Origin: Terriglobia bacterium
Lineage (GTDB): Bacteria > Acidobacteriota > Terriglobia > Acidiferrales > UBA7541
Direction of reading: 5' to 3'
NCBI GenBank assembly: GCA_020073375.1
Contig: JAIQFG010000022.1
Span: 1-55,209 of the forward strand
Length of the DNA stretch: 55,209 bases
In this document: one piece after another, positions 13,828 to 21,971 of the stretch
Position numbering within the stretch: position 1 is the stretch's first letter
Layout: the number at the start of each line of letters is the position of its first letter
The notes under the pieces: generated by a model
What the model was told of the DNA's origin: nothing
Seen by the model: only the letters and a program-made list of their open reading frames with translations
Database searches by the model: none
Position numbers and translations under genes: made by a program

Positions 13828-15441
13828 TCAATCGCTCGCCCGTTGCGCCGATCCAGCCAGATAAAAATACCCAACTTTATTATTCGCCGGCGTCCCGAAC
13901 CACATGCGCCCCTGCGAATCCAAATAAAATTCACGCATGGTGTTTTCCGATTGCGGGAACGGGTATTCGGTTACGTGCCCGGTCTTGGGATCGAGATTTC
14001 CAATCACGTCCAGGTGCTCGGAGGAATACCAGAGCGTGTGATTGCCGCCGATCGCCAATGCGTAGGGCGTCGCTTCCGGCCCGGGCAACTCAAACTCCCT
14101 GAATTTTTCGGTTTTCGGATCGAATTGCCCAATCTTGCCGGATTGAAATTCAGCGAACCAGATCGTGCCGTCCGTATCCACCTGGATGCGCCGCGGGCGG
14201 GCATCGGCGGTCGGGACATCCCACAACGAAACCTTCATGGTTTTTCCATCCACTTTCCCGATCTTTCCGTTGGGAACGTACTCCGCGAACCAGCAATTGC
14301 CGTCCTTGTCCAGCGCGAGGCCGTACGCGGACGGGACTTCCTTGAATTGCGTAAACGCCTTCGTCTTCGGATCGAAAACGGTCAGCGGCCCGCCGGTCGC
14401 CCACACCCGGCCCTGCGAATCGACGCGCAAGGTGTGCTTGGATCCTCCCGCCACGGTTCCCTCTTTTCCCGGAGTATATGGGTCCTGAAATTCCACAATC
14501 GCGCGAGTGGCGGGATCCCAACGTCCGATCCGGTTCGATCCTTGTTCGGTCAGCCACACGCTGCCGTCCGCGGTGGGCACCGCGGAGTGAATCGCGGCCG
14601 TGCCTCCGAATGGAACCGCGTATTCCTGTACCTCTCCGGTCTTCGGGTCCAGCCGTCCGATCCTGTCGGCTCGCCCGTAATAGGGCATCCAATAATTTCC
14701 GTCTTTGTCGGGGAAGGCGCTCCATGGCATGCGGTTCGGGCCGGGCAATTCATATTCCACGTAAACAATCTTCATCGCGTCGTCGCCGAAGGATCGCACC
14801 AGGTCCTTGTAGCGCGGCATGTCCGCCGGGGATTTCGGGAGAACTGAATCCTCGCCGAACAGCGAGTTAATGTAGGACGCCACGTTCGCCTTGTCTTCTT
14901 CGCTGAACGAGCGCCCGACGCCACCCAAAAAGAAGTGCATGGTGGTCACCATGTAGTCGACGCGGTCGCGCCAGCCGTCTTCATCGCGCCGCACCGAGGC
15001 CATGCGCGATTGAAACCCGTGGCACGCGAAACACCGCCCCACCAGCAATTCCTTCCCCTTCGCTTCCGGGAATAGGACCTCGCCCTGGTATTGCGACAAG
15101 TCGCTCCACCGCACCGCGCCCGGCTGCAGCGCAAATTCATACGAGGCACTCTGGTCCGCCGCCAATTTCACATTGCTGCGCGGATCGCCGCGATACCCCA
15201 CCGCCTTGACCTGGATCTGATAGTCCCCAGCGGGCAGATTTTCAATCCGGTAGCGGCCATCCTTGTCCGTCAGCACGCTGACCAAAACTCGTGTGCTCGT
15301 ATTCTGGGCCTGAACGAACGCACCCCGGAATGATGCGCCGTCCGGGCCTTTCACCGTGCCCGTCACGGTCGCTCCACGAGCCAGGGAAACGAGCGACGCG
15401 GCCAGAATCAGAACACCCAGACATTTAGAAATGAATTTCAT
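13828..15441 (-). CDS. Exported carboxypeptidase-regulatory / cytochrome c / Vgb-propeller fusion
   Basis: The 537-residue product has four parts. A signal peptide (1-23, ending ARG-AT) is followed by a carboxypeptidase-regulatory-like beta-sandwich (about 24-108, GTVKGPDGASFRGAFV). Next is a cytochrome c-like segment with one haem motif CFACH and helices reaching SYINSLFGE (about 130-195). Last is a virginiamycin-B-lyase/NHL-type beta-propeller with repeats such as GNYWMPYYG, GSVWLTEQG, GRVWATGG, GTIWFAEF (about 225-530). The order suggests a secreted haem-linked enzyme or sensor acting in the periplasm. The catalytic lyase residues cannot be confirmed, so no substrate is assigned. A Shine-Dalgarno CCCGGAGG stands just ahead of the ATG. 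Confidence 0.82.
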   Translation of the reverse strand: MKFISKCLGVLILAASLVSLARGATVTGTVKGPDGASFRGAFVQAQNTSTRVLVSVLTDKDGRYRIENLPAGDYQIQVKAVGYRGDPRSNVKLAADQSASYEFALQPGAVRWSDLSQYQGEVLFPEAKGKELLVGRCFACHGFQSRMASVRRDEDGWRDRVDYMVTTMHFFLGGVGRSFSEEDKANVASYINSLFGEDSVLPKSPADMPRYKDLVRSFGDDAMKIVYVEYELPGPNRMPWSAFPDKDGNYWMPYYGRADRIGRLDPKTGEVQEYAVPFGGTAAIHSAVPTADGSVWLTEQGSNRIGRWDPATRAIVEFQDPYTPGKEGTVAGGSKHTLRVDSQGRVWATGGPLTVFDPKTKAFTQFKEVPSAYGLALDKDGNCWFAEYVPNGKIGKVDGKTMKVSLWDVPTADARPRRIQVDTDGTIWFAEFQSGKIGQFDPKTEKFREFELPGPEATPYALAIGGNHTLWYSSEHLDVIGNLDPKTGHVTEYPFPQSENTMREFYLDSQGRMWFGTPANNKVGYFYLAGSAQRASD

Positions 15442-15489
15442 GGCGCCTCCGGGTTACAGCTATTCCATTGGCCGGATTCTACCTCAGTT

Positions 15490-16830
15490 TTAATCGAGCA
15501 GGATAGGCATGCACAGCACCGGCTCCACATGAAAATCCAGCCGGTTGATTTCCTGCAACGCACACCCGAGCTGCGCGCTGCGGCAAGTTTCGAGCGTAAT
15601 GATGAACGGCAGCGCGGAATGCGGGTATCCCGGCCGCTGCAATACCGCGTCAATGCCGATGCCGTACCGCGAAAGCACGGTGGCGACGGCGGCGATAATC
15701 CCGGGCCGGTCTTTCACCACGAATCGCAAGTAGTAGGGAGCGGTAAATTCCCCGCTCACGTCCTTGGGCGTCTCGACCTCCGGCACGTTGCTCGGCGGCT
15801 TGCTGCCACTGCGCGCGATCGAATACAGATCGGAAATCACCGCCACGGCCGTGGGGTCTCCTCCCGCCCCAAATCCCGAAAACACCATTTGCCCGGCGTA
15901 TTGTCCGGTGGCCATCACCAGATTCTTGCTGCCCTCGACGTGCGCCACCAGCGAGGACGCCGGAACCAGCGCGGGCCGCACAAACGCGCGCACGCTCAAC
16001 CCGTCGTCGGTTTCTTTCCGTGCCAGCGAAATCTGCCGTATGGCGCAGCCCAATTCCCGCGCGTAGGCAAAGTCTACGGCCTGCACGGCTGAAATCGGCC
16101 AGCATGGAATCTGTTCGCTTTTCACGCGGGCGCGCAGCCCGGCTTGCGTCAGGATCACGAGCTTGGCGCGCGCGTCGTATCCCTCGACGTCCGCGGTCGG
16201 ATCGGCCTCGGCAAAACCCAGATCCTGCGCCTCTTTCAGCGCCGATTCAAAACTCGCCCCGGTTGACTCCATTTTTGTGAGGATGTAGTTGCAGGTGCCG
16301 TTCAGCACACCCGCAATCTTGTACAACCGGTCTCCGGCCAGTCCCTCTTGAATCCCGATAATTGCGGGGATTCCCCCGGCCACCGACGCGCCATACTCGA
16401 GGCGCCGGCCCGATTCGCGCGCCAGGTCCACCAACTCGGGCCCGCTCTCGGCGATCAGCTGCTTGTTCGCCGTGACCACCGATTTCCCCGCGCGCAGCGC
16501 CTTGCGAATCCAGTCCCCAGCCGGCTTCACTCCTCCGGCCAGCTCGACAAACACGTCGATGTCGGAGGAGATCACTTCGTTGACGCTGTCGGTCCAGCGC
16601 ACGCTTGCAGGCACCCAATCGACTTTCTTCCGGCTCACGCCGCGGTTAAAAATATGCGTGAGCTCAAAGCAGTCGTTCGCCTCCTGCAGCAGAAGTTTGA
16701 CGACCGAGCGGCCCACCGTGCCGAACCCGGCAATCGCAATCTTCAATTTCTTTTCCCGCGCAGGCGCTTTTTTCGCCGGCGCGGATTTCACGCGTGACTT
16801 CGATTTCACGGGTTTCGCTTTGGCCGCCAA
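15490..16830 (-). CDS. hom: Homoserine dehydrogenase with ACT domain
   Basis: The enzyme reduces aspartate semialdehyde to homoserine for threonine and methionine. A basic Lys/Ala-rich head comes first, then the NAD(P)-binding IAIAGFGTVGRSVVK, the dimer/substrate region with ASVAGGIPAI and GVLNGTCNYIL, and AEADPTADVEGYDA. The C-terminal ACT domain (VVKDRPGIIAAVATVLSR) suggests feedback by an amino acid. The start is placed at a TTG because AGAGGTG lies five bases ahead of it (16836-16842). An earlier in-frame TTG at 16884 abuts a TATAAT and has no ribosome site. It gives 446 residues, usual for the family. Confidence 0.9.
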   Translation of the reverse strand: MAAKAKPVKSKSRVKSAPAKKAPAREKKLKIAIAGFGTVGRSVVKLLLQEANDCFELTHIFNRGVSRKKVDWVPASVRWTDSVNEVISSDIDVFVELAGGVKPAGDWIRKALRAGKSVVTANKQLIAESGPELVDLARESGRRLEYGASVAGGIPAIIGIQEGLAGDRLYKIAGVLNGTCNYILTKMESTGASFESALKEAQDLGFAEADPTADVEGYDARAKLVILTQAGLRARVKSEQIPCWPISAVQAVDFAYARELGCAIRQISLARKETDDGLSVRAFVRPALVPASSLVAHVEGSKNLVMATGQYAGQMVFSGFGAGGDPTAVAVISDLYSIARSGSKPPSNVPEVETPKDVSGEFTAPYYLRFVVKDRPGIIAAVATVLSRYGIGIDAVLQRPGYPHSALPFIITLETCRSAQLGCALQEINRLDFHVEPVLCMPILLD

Positions 16831-16886
16831 TTCTTCACCTCTGTGTAGGTTGCGAACATATATCGCCTTCGCTTCGACCGGCAAGG

Positions 16887-16892
16887 ATTATA
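16887..16892 (-). promoter_or_regulatory. Consensus -10 hexamer upstream of hom
   Basis: A perfect TATAAT on the minus strand would start transcription about 50 bases before the TTG chosen for hom. The matching -35 region is poor, so this may be a weak or activator-dependent promoter. Confidence 0.35.
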
Positions 16893-16973
16893 AGATATTT
16901 CGGTATCGGCGCACCGAGGCCCGAAAGACGGCCGGCGGTACGACCTCCCGCGGAAATCGGGAATCTAAAGAGC

Positions 16974-17852
16974 ATGGCGCAAATGACCCAGCGGCTCGCC
17001 GAAAACGTCGACGGTGATTTTTACGTCGATTCCACCTGCATCGACTGCGACGCCTGCCGCCAGATTGCCCCGGCCAGCTTCCGCGATCACGGCGGACAGT
17101 CCAGCGTGTACCGTCAGCCGCGCAATCCGGGCGAGCAGCATCGCGCGTTCATGGCGCTGGTCGCGTGCCCCACGGCGTCGATCGGCACGGTCTCGCATCG
17201 CAACGCCCGCCAGGGAGTCGAGGCCTTTCCCGTGCACGTGGTGGATGAGGTCTACTATTGTGGATTTAACTCCGAGGCAAGTTTCGGCGCATGGGCCTAC
17301 CTGATCGTGCGGCCCAGGGAACGGGGCGGCAATGTCCTGGTCGATTCACCGCGCTTCAATGCGCCCTTGGTGAAGCGGATCGAAGAAATGGGCGGCGTGA
17401 ATCTGATGTTCCTCTCCCACCGCGACGACATTGCCGACCACGCCAAATTCGCCGCGCACTTTCATTGCCCGCGCATCATGCACGAAGGAGACGCCGCCTC
17501 GTCCCGCGGCATCGAGCGCGTCATCACCGGAACCGGCCCGCAGCGCATCGACGACGAGCTCTTGCTGATCCCCACTCCCGGTCACACGCGCGGCCATCAA
17601 GTGCTTCTCTACCGCGACAATGTCCTCTTCACCGGCGATCACCTGGCTTGGTCCGCCGAGCGCGAAACGCTCACCGCCTTTCGCGATGTCTGCTGGTACT
17701 CCTGGAAGGAACAAACTCATTCAATGGAAAAATTGCTGGCTTACCGCTTTTCCTCCGTGCTGCCCGGCCACGGCCGCATCCACCTCGGCACACCGGATGA
17801 GATGCATGACCACCTGCAGCGATGCGTGGCACGAATGAAGGAGCAAAAGTAG
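16974..17852 (+). CDS. Ferredoxin-domain + metallo-beta-lactamase-fold protein
   Basis: The 292-residue protein opens with a 4Fe-4S ferredoxin-like domain: CIDCDACRQIAP, with the fourth cysteine in LVACPTASIG (residues about 20-65). A metallo-beta-lactamase fold follows. Its metal motif is the variant SHRDDIADH instead of HXHXDH, with later ligands in PTPGHTRGH, FTGDH and PGHG. It is likely a cytoplasmic redox-linked hydrolase or oxidoreductase; the substrate is unknown. It is divergent from hom with about 140 bp between the chosen starts. The stop codon TAG is supplied by the first bases of the repeat at 17849. Confidence 0.85.
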   Translation: MAQMTQRLAENVDGDFYVDSTCIDCDACRQIAPASFRDHGGQSSVYRQPRNPGEQHRAFMALVACPTASIGTVSHRNARQGVEAFPVHVVDEVYYCGFNSEASFGAWAYLIVRPRERGGNVLVDSPRFNAPLVKRIEEMGGVNLMFLSHRDDIADHAKFAAHFHCPRIMHEGDAASSRGIERVITGTGPQRIDDELLLIPTPGHTRGHQVLLYRDNVLFTGDHLAWSAERETLTAFRDVCWYSWKEQTHSMEKLLAYRFSSVLPGHGRIHLGTPDEMHDHLQRCVARMKEQK

Positions 17853-17925
17853 GACAGGCTTCAGCCTGTCGGGTTTAGGTTTTCATCGGCACAAATCAAA
17901 ACCGACAGGCTGAAGCCTGTCCTAC
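17849..17925. repeat. GTAG-headed inverted repeat (BIME-like, copy 2)
   Basis: GTAG and GACAGGC-TTCA-GCCTGTC at the left are mirrored exactly at the right, ending CCTAC. The TAG inside the left GTAG is the stop codon of the ferredoxin/lactamase gene. It sits between that gene and the convergent thiolase gene. Confidence 0.88.
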
Positions 17926-17980
17926 TGAAATGCCCGTCCCGCTACGTAGGAAAATAAAATGAGGTGACGAGAAATTAACG

Positions 17981-19207
17981 CTACACGCGCTCCAGTACCA
18001 TCGCAATCCCCTGCCCCACGCCAATGCACATCGAAGCCAAGGCGTAGCGCCCCTTGATCCGCTGGATCTGCCGCGCCGCCGTCAGCACCAACCGCGCCCC
18101 GCTCATTCCCAGCGGGTGCCCCAGCGCGATGGCCCCGCCGTTGGGATTCACTTTCTCGCTGTCGTCAGGCAACCCCAACTCGCGCATCACCGCCAGCGCC
18201 TGCGCCGCGAACGCTTCGTTCAACTCAAACACGTCCATGTCCGCCATCGCCAGCTTCAATCGCGCCATTAGCTTCCGCACCGCGTAAATCGGCCCGATGC
18301 CCATGTAGTCGGGCTCAACACCGGCAGTCGCCGCGCCGAGCACTCGCGCGATGGGCTTCAGTCCAAATTTCGCCGCCGCCTCCTCCGAAGCCACGAACAT
18401 CGCGCACGCGCCGTCGTTGATTCCCGATGCGTTGCCGGCCGTCACCGTGCCCCCGGCTCGGAACGGCGCGGGCAATTTCGCCAACGCCTCGAGCGTCGTG
18501 TCCGGACGCGGATGCTCATCCTCGGAAACGGTTTTCAGCGATCCCTTCGCTCCGGGAATCTCGACCGGCGTGATTTCCTCCGCCAGAATTCCCGCCTTCT
18601 GCGCCTGCGCGGCCTTCTGTTGCGAGCGCAGCGCGAAACAGTCCTGGGAAGCGCGGTCGATCCCATATTTTTCCGCGACGTTCTCCGCCGTCTCCGGCAT
18701 GGACGACGTCCGATAGAGTTTCACCATTTCCGGATTGGGAAAGCGCCATCCGATGGTCGTATCGTAAATTTCCGCCGCGCGCGAAAAAGGGGACGCAGCC
18801 TTGGGCATCACGAACGGCGCACGGCTCATGCTCTCAACGCCGCCGGCGATGGCCAGCGAAATTTCGCCTGCGGCGATGGCGCGCGCAGCCACCGCCACCG
18901 CTTCCATTCCGGAGCCGCACAGCCGGTTGACGGTCATCCCCGGAACGCTCCACGGAATTCCCGCAAGCAACAAGGCCATGCGCGCCACGTTGCGGTTGTC
19001 TTCCCCCGACTGATTCGCGCAACCGAAAATCACTTCGTCCACCGTCGCCCAATCGCTCTTCGCGAATTTCCCGCGCAGCGCCCGCAGCGGCGCCGCCGCC
19101 AGATCGTCCGCGCGAACCTGCGCCAGCGCCCCGCCGTAGCGCCCGATCGGCGTGCGTGTCCCTTCGCAGATGAATGCCGGGGACATTTTTTTCTGAATGA
19201 CTCCCAT
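17981..19207 (-). CDS. Acetyl-CoA C-acyltransferase (thiolase), 3-oxoadipyl-CoA thiolase type
   Basis: The thiolase is about 408 residues and carries the family's catalytic cysteine in [11 protein letters not shown], the [11 protein letters not shown] segment, the His of [16 protein letters not shown] and the second Cys in [10 protein letters not shown]. It cleaves or condenses 3-oxoacyl-CoA. PcaF-type members ([21 protein letters not shown]) act on 3-oxoadipyl-CoA in aromatic degradation, and fatty-acid roles are equally possible here. The start is uncertain: ATG at 19207 (MGVIQKK) or 19186 (MSPAFICEG), neither with a good ribosome site. It stands alone between repeats. Confidence 0.9.
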   Translation of the reverse strand: MGVIQKKMSPAFICEGTRTPIGRYGGALAQVRADDLAAAPLRALRGKFAKSDWATVDEVIFGCANQSGEDNRNVARMALLLAGIPWSVPGMTVNRLCGSGMEAVAVAARAIAAGEISLAIAGGVESMSRAPFVMPKAASPFSRAAEIYDTTIGWRFPNPEMVKLYRTSSMPETAENVAEKYGIDRASQDCFALRSQQKAAQAQKAGILAEEITPVEIPGAKGSLKTVSEDEHPRPDTTLEALAKLPAPFRAGGTVTAGNASGINDGACAMFVASEEAAAKFGLKPIARVLGAATAGVEPDYMGIGPIYAVRKLMARLKLAMADMDVFELNEAFAAQALAVMRELGLPDDSEKVNPNGGAIALGHPLGMSGARLVLTAARQIQRIKGRYALASMCIGVGQGIAMVLERV

Positions 19208-19289
19208 GTTGGACGGTCCCGTCAAATCAGCGCAAGAATTTCGCCACGGCGATCAACTTTCCGAAAAGTTCCGACACAACTAAAGCAGC

Positions 19290-19369
19290 GTCATTCCGAA
19301 CGAAGTGAGGAATCCCTTTTTCTCTTGGTTCCCATGCCCAGAGGGATTCCTCACTTCGTTCGGAATGAC
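19290..19369. repeat. Perfect 28-bp-stem palindrome
   Basis: Arms 19290-19317 and 19342-19369 are exact reverse complements, starting GTCATTCCGAACGAAGTGAG, with a 24-base centre. It lies between the thiolase and FKBP genes. A single degenerate arm (AGGGATTCCTCGG ... GGAATGAC) is at 43673-43708. Confidence 0.85.
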
Positions 19370-19417
19370 GAGAACTTGGGCTAATCCGAGACAGCTGCAG
19401 TGTGTCACCAGGCAAAC

Positions 19418-20137
19418 CTACTTCGCACCCGCGGGAGCCGCCGCATCCTGAATTCCGACCAACTCCACTTCAAAAATCAGCGTCGCGTTCGGCCCGATCA
19501 CGTTCCCCGCCCCGCGCGCGCCATACGCCAGGCTCGCGGGCACAACAATCTGCCATTTCGATCCAACCGGCATCATCTGCAATGCTTCCTTAAAACCGGG
19601 AATCACCGTCTTGATGTCGAATGGCACCGGTTTTCCGGCCTCGGTCGAGCTGTCGAATTCGGTTCCATCCAAAAACGTTCCCTTGTAATTGCACAGCACC
19701 GTGTCAGTCTCCACCGGCTTCTTGCCCGTGCCCGCGGTAATGATCTTGTATTGCAGGCCGCTCGCAGTGGTCACCACGCCCGTTTTTTTCCCATTATCGG
19801 CCAGGAACGCTTCGCCCTGCTTGCGGTTGTCCTCGGCCGCCGCTTCCTCGGCCTGCATCTGCTTCTGCCGCATCTCTTCACGCAGGGCACCGATCACGGT
19901 CTGCAGCTCGTCGTCGCTCATCAGCGATTTTGCGCCCGAAAGCGCGTCCTTCAGCCCGCGCGAAATCAGCTCGGGATCCACATCCATCTCCTGGGCCTTC
20001 ACGCCCTTGCCCATTTCCATGCCGATGGCGTAACTCAATTTTTCCTTCTGCGTCTTCAGGGCTGCGGGGGCATCCTGCGCCTGCGCGTTGCCCGTCCAAA
20101 TCCCGAACGCCAGGACCACGATCGCTAACCGCTTCAT
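19418..20137 (-). CDS. Exported FKBP-type peptidyl-prolyl isomerase (Mip/FkpA-like)
   Basis: The 239-residue product has a signal peptide (1-20, ending AQA-QD) and an N-terminal helical dimerisation region with LSYAIGMEMGKGVK and DALSGAKSLMSDDE (about 30-110). The C-terminal FKBP domain (about 125-228) includes CNYKGTFLDGTEFDSS, VIPGFKEALQMMPVGSKW, and IVVPASLAYGARG. This matches periplasmic folding helpers such as FkpA and Mip. GAGGAGGAT immediately precedes the ATG. The downstream perfect palindrome may also serve as its transcript end. Confidence 0.92.
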   Translation of the reverse strand: MKRLAIVVLAFGIWTGNAQAQDAPAALKTQKEKLSYAIGMEMGKGVKAQEMDVDPELISRGLKDALSGAKSLMSDDELQTVIGALREEMRQKQMQAEEAAAEDNRKQGEAFLADNGKKTGVVTTASGLQYKIITAGTGKKPVETDTVLCNYKGTFLDGTEFDSSTEAGKPVPFDIKTVIPGFKEALQMMPVGSKWQIVVPASLAYGARGAGNVIGPNATLIFEVELVGIQDAAAPAGAK

Positions 20138-20343
20138 CCATCCTCCTCATCGGGAACGACGAGCGTTGCCTTGGCGCTCATGTTCCCCGTAAACGGTACC
20201 CGATTGCGCTGTTACTTGGAAATAAAATTAGCGAGATTGTGCGACGCGGATGGAACGGGAGAGGGAGCCGCAGGAATCGTCGCAACTCCGCACGGATCAC
20301 GAGCCCTCTGGAGGTGGCAGGTGCACGAGCCATCGTTATTTGT

Positions 20344-20357
20344 GATATCATGATATC
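20344..20357. promoter_or_regulatory. Perfect palindrome upstream of the FitA-like antitoxin
   Basis: GATATCATGATATC is a 14-bp perfect dyad 17 bases ahead of the antitoxin start. Ribbon-helix-helix antitoxins of this type usually bind such dyads to repress their own operon, so this is the likely operator. Confidence 0.55.
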
Positions 20358-20373
20358 GTCATTGGAGGACGCC

Positions 20374-20622
20374 ATGGCCCAACTCGTGGTTCGCAACGTC
20401 GAGGAATCCGTGAAATCCCGCCTGAAACGCCGCGCCGGGCGCCACGGCCGCAGCATGGAAGAAGAAGTCCGGGACATCCTCCGCGAGGCTGTAAAACAAG
20501 AAGAGGTTCCCCTCGGAGGCCTCGGTTCCGGCATCGCTTCCCGGTTCCGCAGGGCCGGCCTCAAGTCCGATATTCCTGAGTTGCGCGGCCATTACGTCAA
20601 ACCCGCGTCCTTCGATCGATGA
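20374..20622 (+). CDS. FitA/VapB-type ribbon-helix-helix antitoxin
   Basis: The 82-residue protein has an N-terminal ribbon-helix-helix (VVRNVEESVKSRLKRRAGRH, then RSMEEEVRDILREAV) and a C-terminal tail that would wrap the toxin. The start is set by GGAGG at 20364-20368; an in-frame ATG at 20350 lies inside the palindrome and has no ribosome site. Its TGA overlaps the toxin's ATG (ATGA at 20619-20622), so the two genes are coupled. It is inferred to neutralise the PIN toxin and to repress the operon through the 20344 palindrome. Confidence 0.88.
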   Translation: MAQLVVRNVEESVKSRLKRRAGRHGRSMEEEVRDILREAVKQEEVPLGGLGSGIASRFRRAGLKSDIPELRGHYVKPASFDR

Positions 20623-21038
20623 CCCTTCTCGATACCAACGTCCTGTCGGCCCTAATGCGCCAAACCCCGGATCCACAGGTGGTTGCTTGGCTCGACCGGC
20701 AGCCTCGGACATCCGTCTGGATCACTTCGGTAACAATCCTGGAAATTCAATTCGGGATTCGGATCCTGGCTGCAGGCAGGCGGCGCGCGATGCTGACGGA
20801 GGCGTTTGAAGCAATCGTGACGGAAGAAATCGCGGAAAGGGTGGCCAATTTCGATGCTGCTGCCGCGCGACTCGCCGCCGGGCTCATGGCGGCGCGCCAA
20901 AAGAAGGGGCGCCCAACTGACTTGCGCGACACGATGATTGCCGGGATCGCCCTTGCCTGCCATGCCACGCTGGCAACGCGGAATACGCGCCATTTTGAAG
21001 ATCTAAGCGTTCCTGTCGTCGATCCATGGTCGGCCTGA
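20619..21038 (+). CDS. FitB/VapC-type PIN-domain toxin
   Basis: The 139-residue PIN ribonuclease has its acidic centre at Asp5 in LLDTNVLSAL, Glu42 in TILEIQFG, Asp101/Asp104 in PTDLRDTMIAG, and Asn122 in LATRNTRHF. All expected catalytic positions are present, so it should be active. Family members cut tRNA or other RNA when freed from the antitoxin. It is coupled to the upstream antitoxin by a four-base overlap. The end VVDPWSA is typical of the FitB group. Confidence 0.92.
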   Translation: MTLLDTNVLSALMRQTPDPQVVAWLDRQPRTSVWITSVTILEIQFGIRILAAGRRRAMLTEAFEAIVTEEIAERVANFDAAAARLAAGLMAARQKKGRPTDLRDTMIAGIALACHATLATRNTRHFEDLSVPVVDPWSA

Positions 21039-21091
21039 ATCCGCGTTGCCGGAGCATTCCCGCATCTGTTCGATGCGGGGCCGGCCCCCCT

Positions 21092-21859
21092 TCACCGCCC
21101 CGGCTGCATCCCCTCGGCCTGGTATGCGGCGGCCGCCTCCGGCGAGGAAAGAAACTCAAGCAGCGCCTTCGCCGCCGCTGGATCCTTCGCGTGGGAGGAA
21201 ACATATCCCACCAGGCCGGTCGGCGTGGAAATCGCGCGCGGCAATGGCCCCACGACGTCGATTCCGTCATCTCGCATTTCGCTCACAAACGTCAGGCCGA
21301 TTTCTACTTCCCCCTTGGCCACCATGCCCATGGCCCCCGCGCCGCCCTGGGCCACTTTGATCTTCGGCTGCAGCTGCTCGGCCAGCCCCATTTTTTTCAG
21401 AGTTTCGTTGAAGCTGACTCCGGCCGCCGCGCCGCCCGCCGCATCGGGATACGTTATCGATTTCGCCGCAAGCAGCATCTTCTTGACGGCTTCGGGCGTG
21501 GAGATGTCGGGTTTTGCCGCGCCCTTGCGCACGGCCACTCCCACGGCAACAGTCGCCAGCGGCGTCTCGCTCGCGGGGACGACATTGCCCGAGGCCACGA
21601 CTTCCGCCAGCGGCGGCTGCACGACGGGCACGTCGAAAGCCTCGCCTTGCATTACCTGTTTTTTCGTTCCCAGGCCTGACCCGAATGTCGCCTTCACCTT
21701 GTAGCCCGTCTTTTTCTCGAATGCGGGAATGAGCTTATCGAGCGGCGCGCGCGCCCCGCCCGGAGCGATCAGCGTGATTTCGGTCTGCATCTGGGCGCGG
21801 CTCGCCTGGCCCGCAAGTAACACCGCCGCAATAGCGAATGAAATCAGAATCCGCTTCAT
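21092..21859 (-). CDS. ModA-like extracellular substrate-binding protein
   Basis: The 255-residue product has a signal peptide (about 1-22) and a type II periplasmic-binding fold: GGARAPLDKLIPAFEKKTG, FGSGLGTKKQVMQGEAFDV, GVAVRKGAAKPDISTPE, AGGAAAGVSFNETLKKMGL, and PEAAAAYQAEGMQPG at the end. It resembles the molybdate-binding ModA/ExtracellularSBP_11 group, but no permease or ATPase lies nearby, so an orphan binding protein or sensor is possible. The ligand cannot be assigned. GAGGAGGAG stands before the ATG. Confidence 0.8.
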   Translation of the reverse strand: MKRILISFAIAAVLLAGQASRAQMQTEITLIAPGGARAPLDKLIPAFEKKTGYKVKATFGSGLGTKKQVMQGEAFDVPVVQPPLAEVVASGNVVPASETPLATVAVGVAVRKGAAKPDISTPEAVKKMLLAAKSITYPDAAGGAAAGVSFNETLKKMGLAEQLQPKIKVAQGGAGAMGMVAKGEVEIGLTFVSEMRDDGIDVVGPLPRAISTPTGLVGYVSSHAKDPAAAKALLEFLSSPEAAAAYQAEGMQPGR

Positions 21860-21892
21860 GGCTTCTCCTCCTCAGTCGGCCAAAACAAGAAA

Positions 21893-21920
21893 ACCGTCCC
21901 GGGTTAACGCCCGGGACGGT
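21893..21920 (-). terminator. Rho-independent terminator after the YncE-like gene
   Basis: ACCGTCCCGGG and CCCGGGACGGT form an exact 11-bp stem with a six-base loop. On the minus strand it is followed by TTTTCTTGTTTT, giving the expected U-rich tail. It ends the 23063-21972 transcript and separates it from the ModA-like gene. Confidence 0.85.
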
Positions 21921-21971
21921 ATTCCTTGTGCCGTTCACCTGATGATATAACTTTTCGCCCCCGCGAAAAAC

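Noticed and set aside
19930..20373. Long upstream extension of the FitA-like antitoxin
   Set aside because: It overlaps the FKBP gene and the operator; the Shine-Dalgarno supports the start at 20374.
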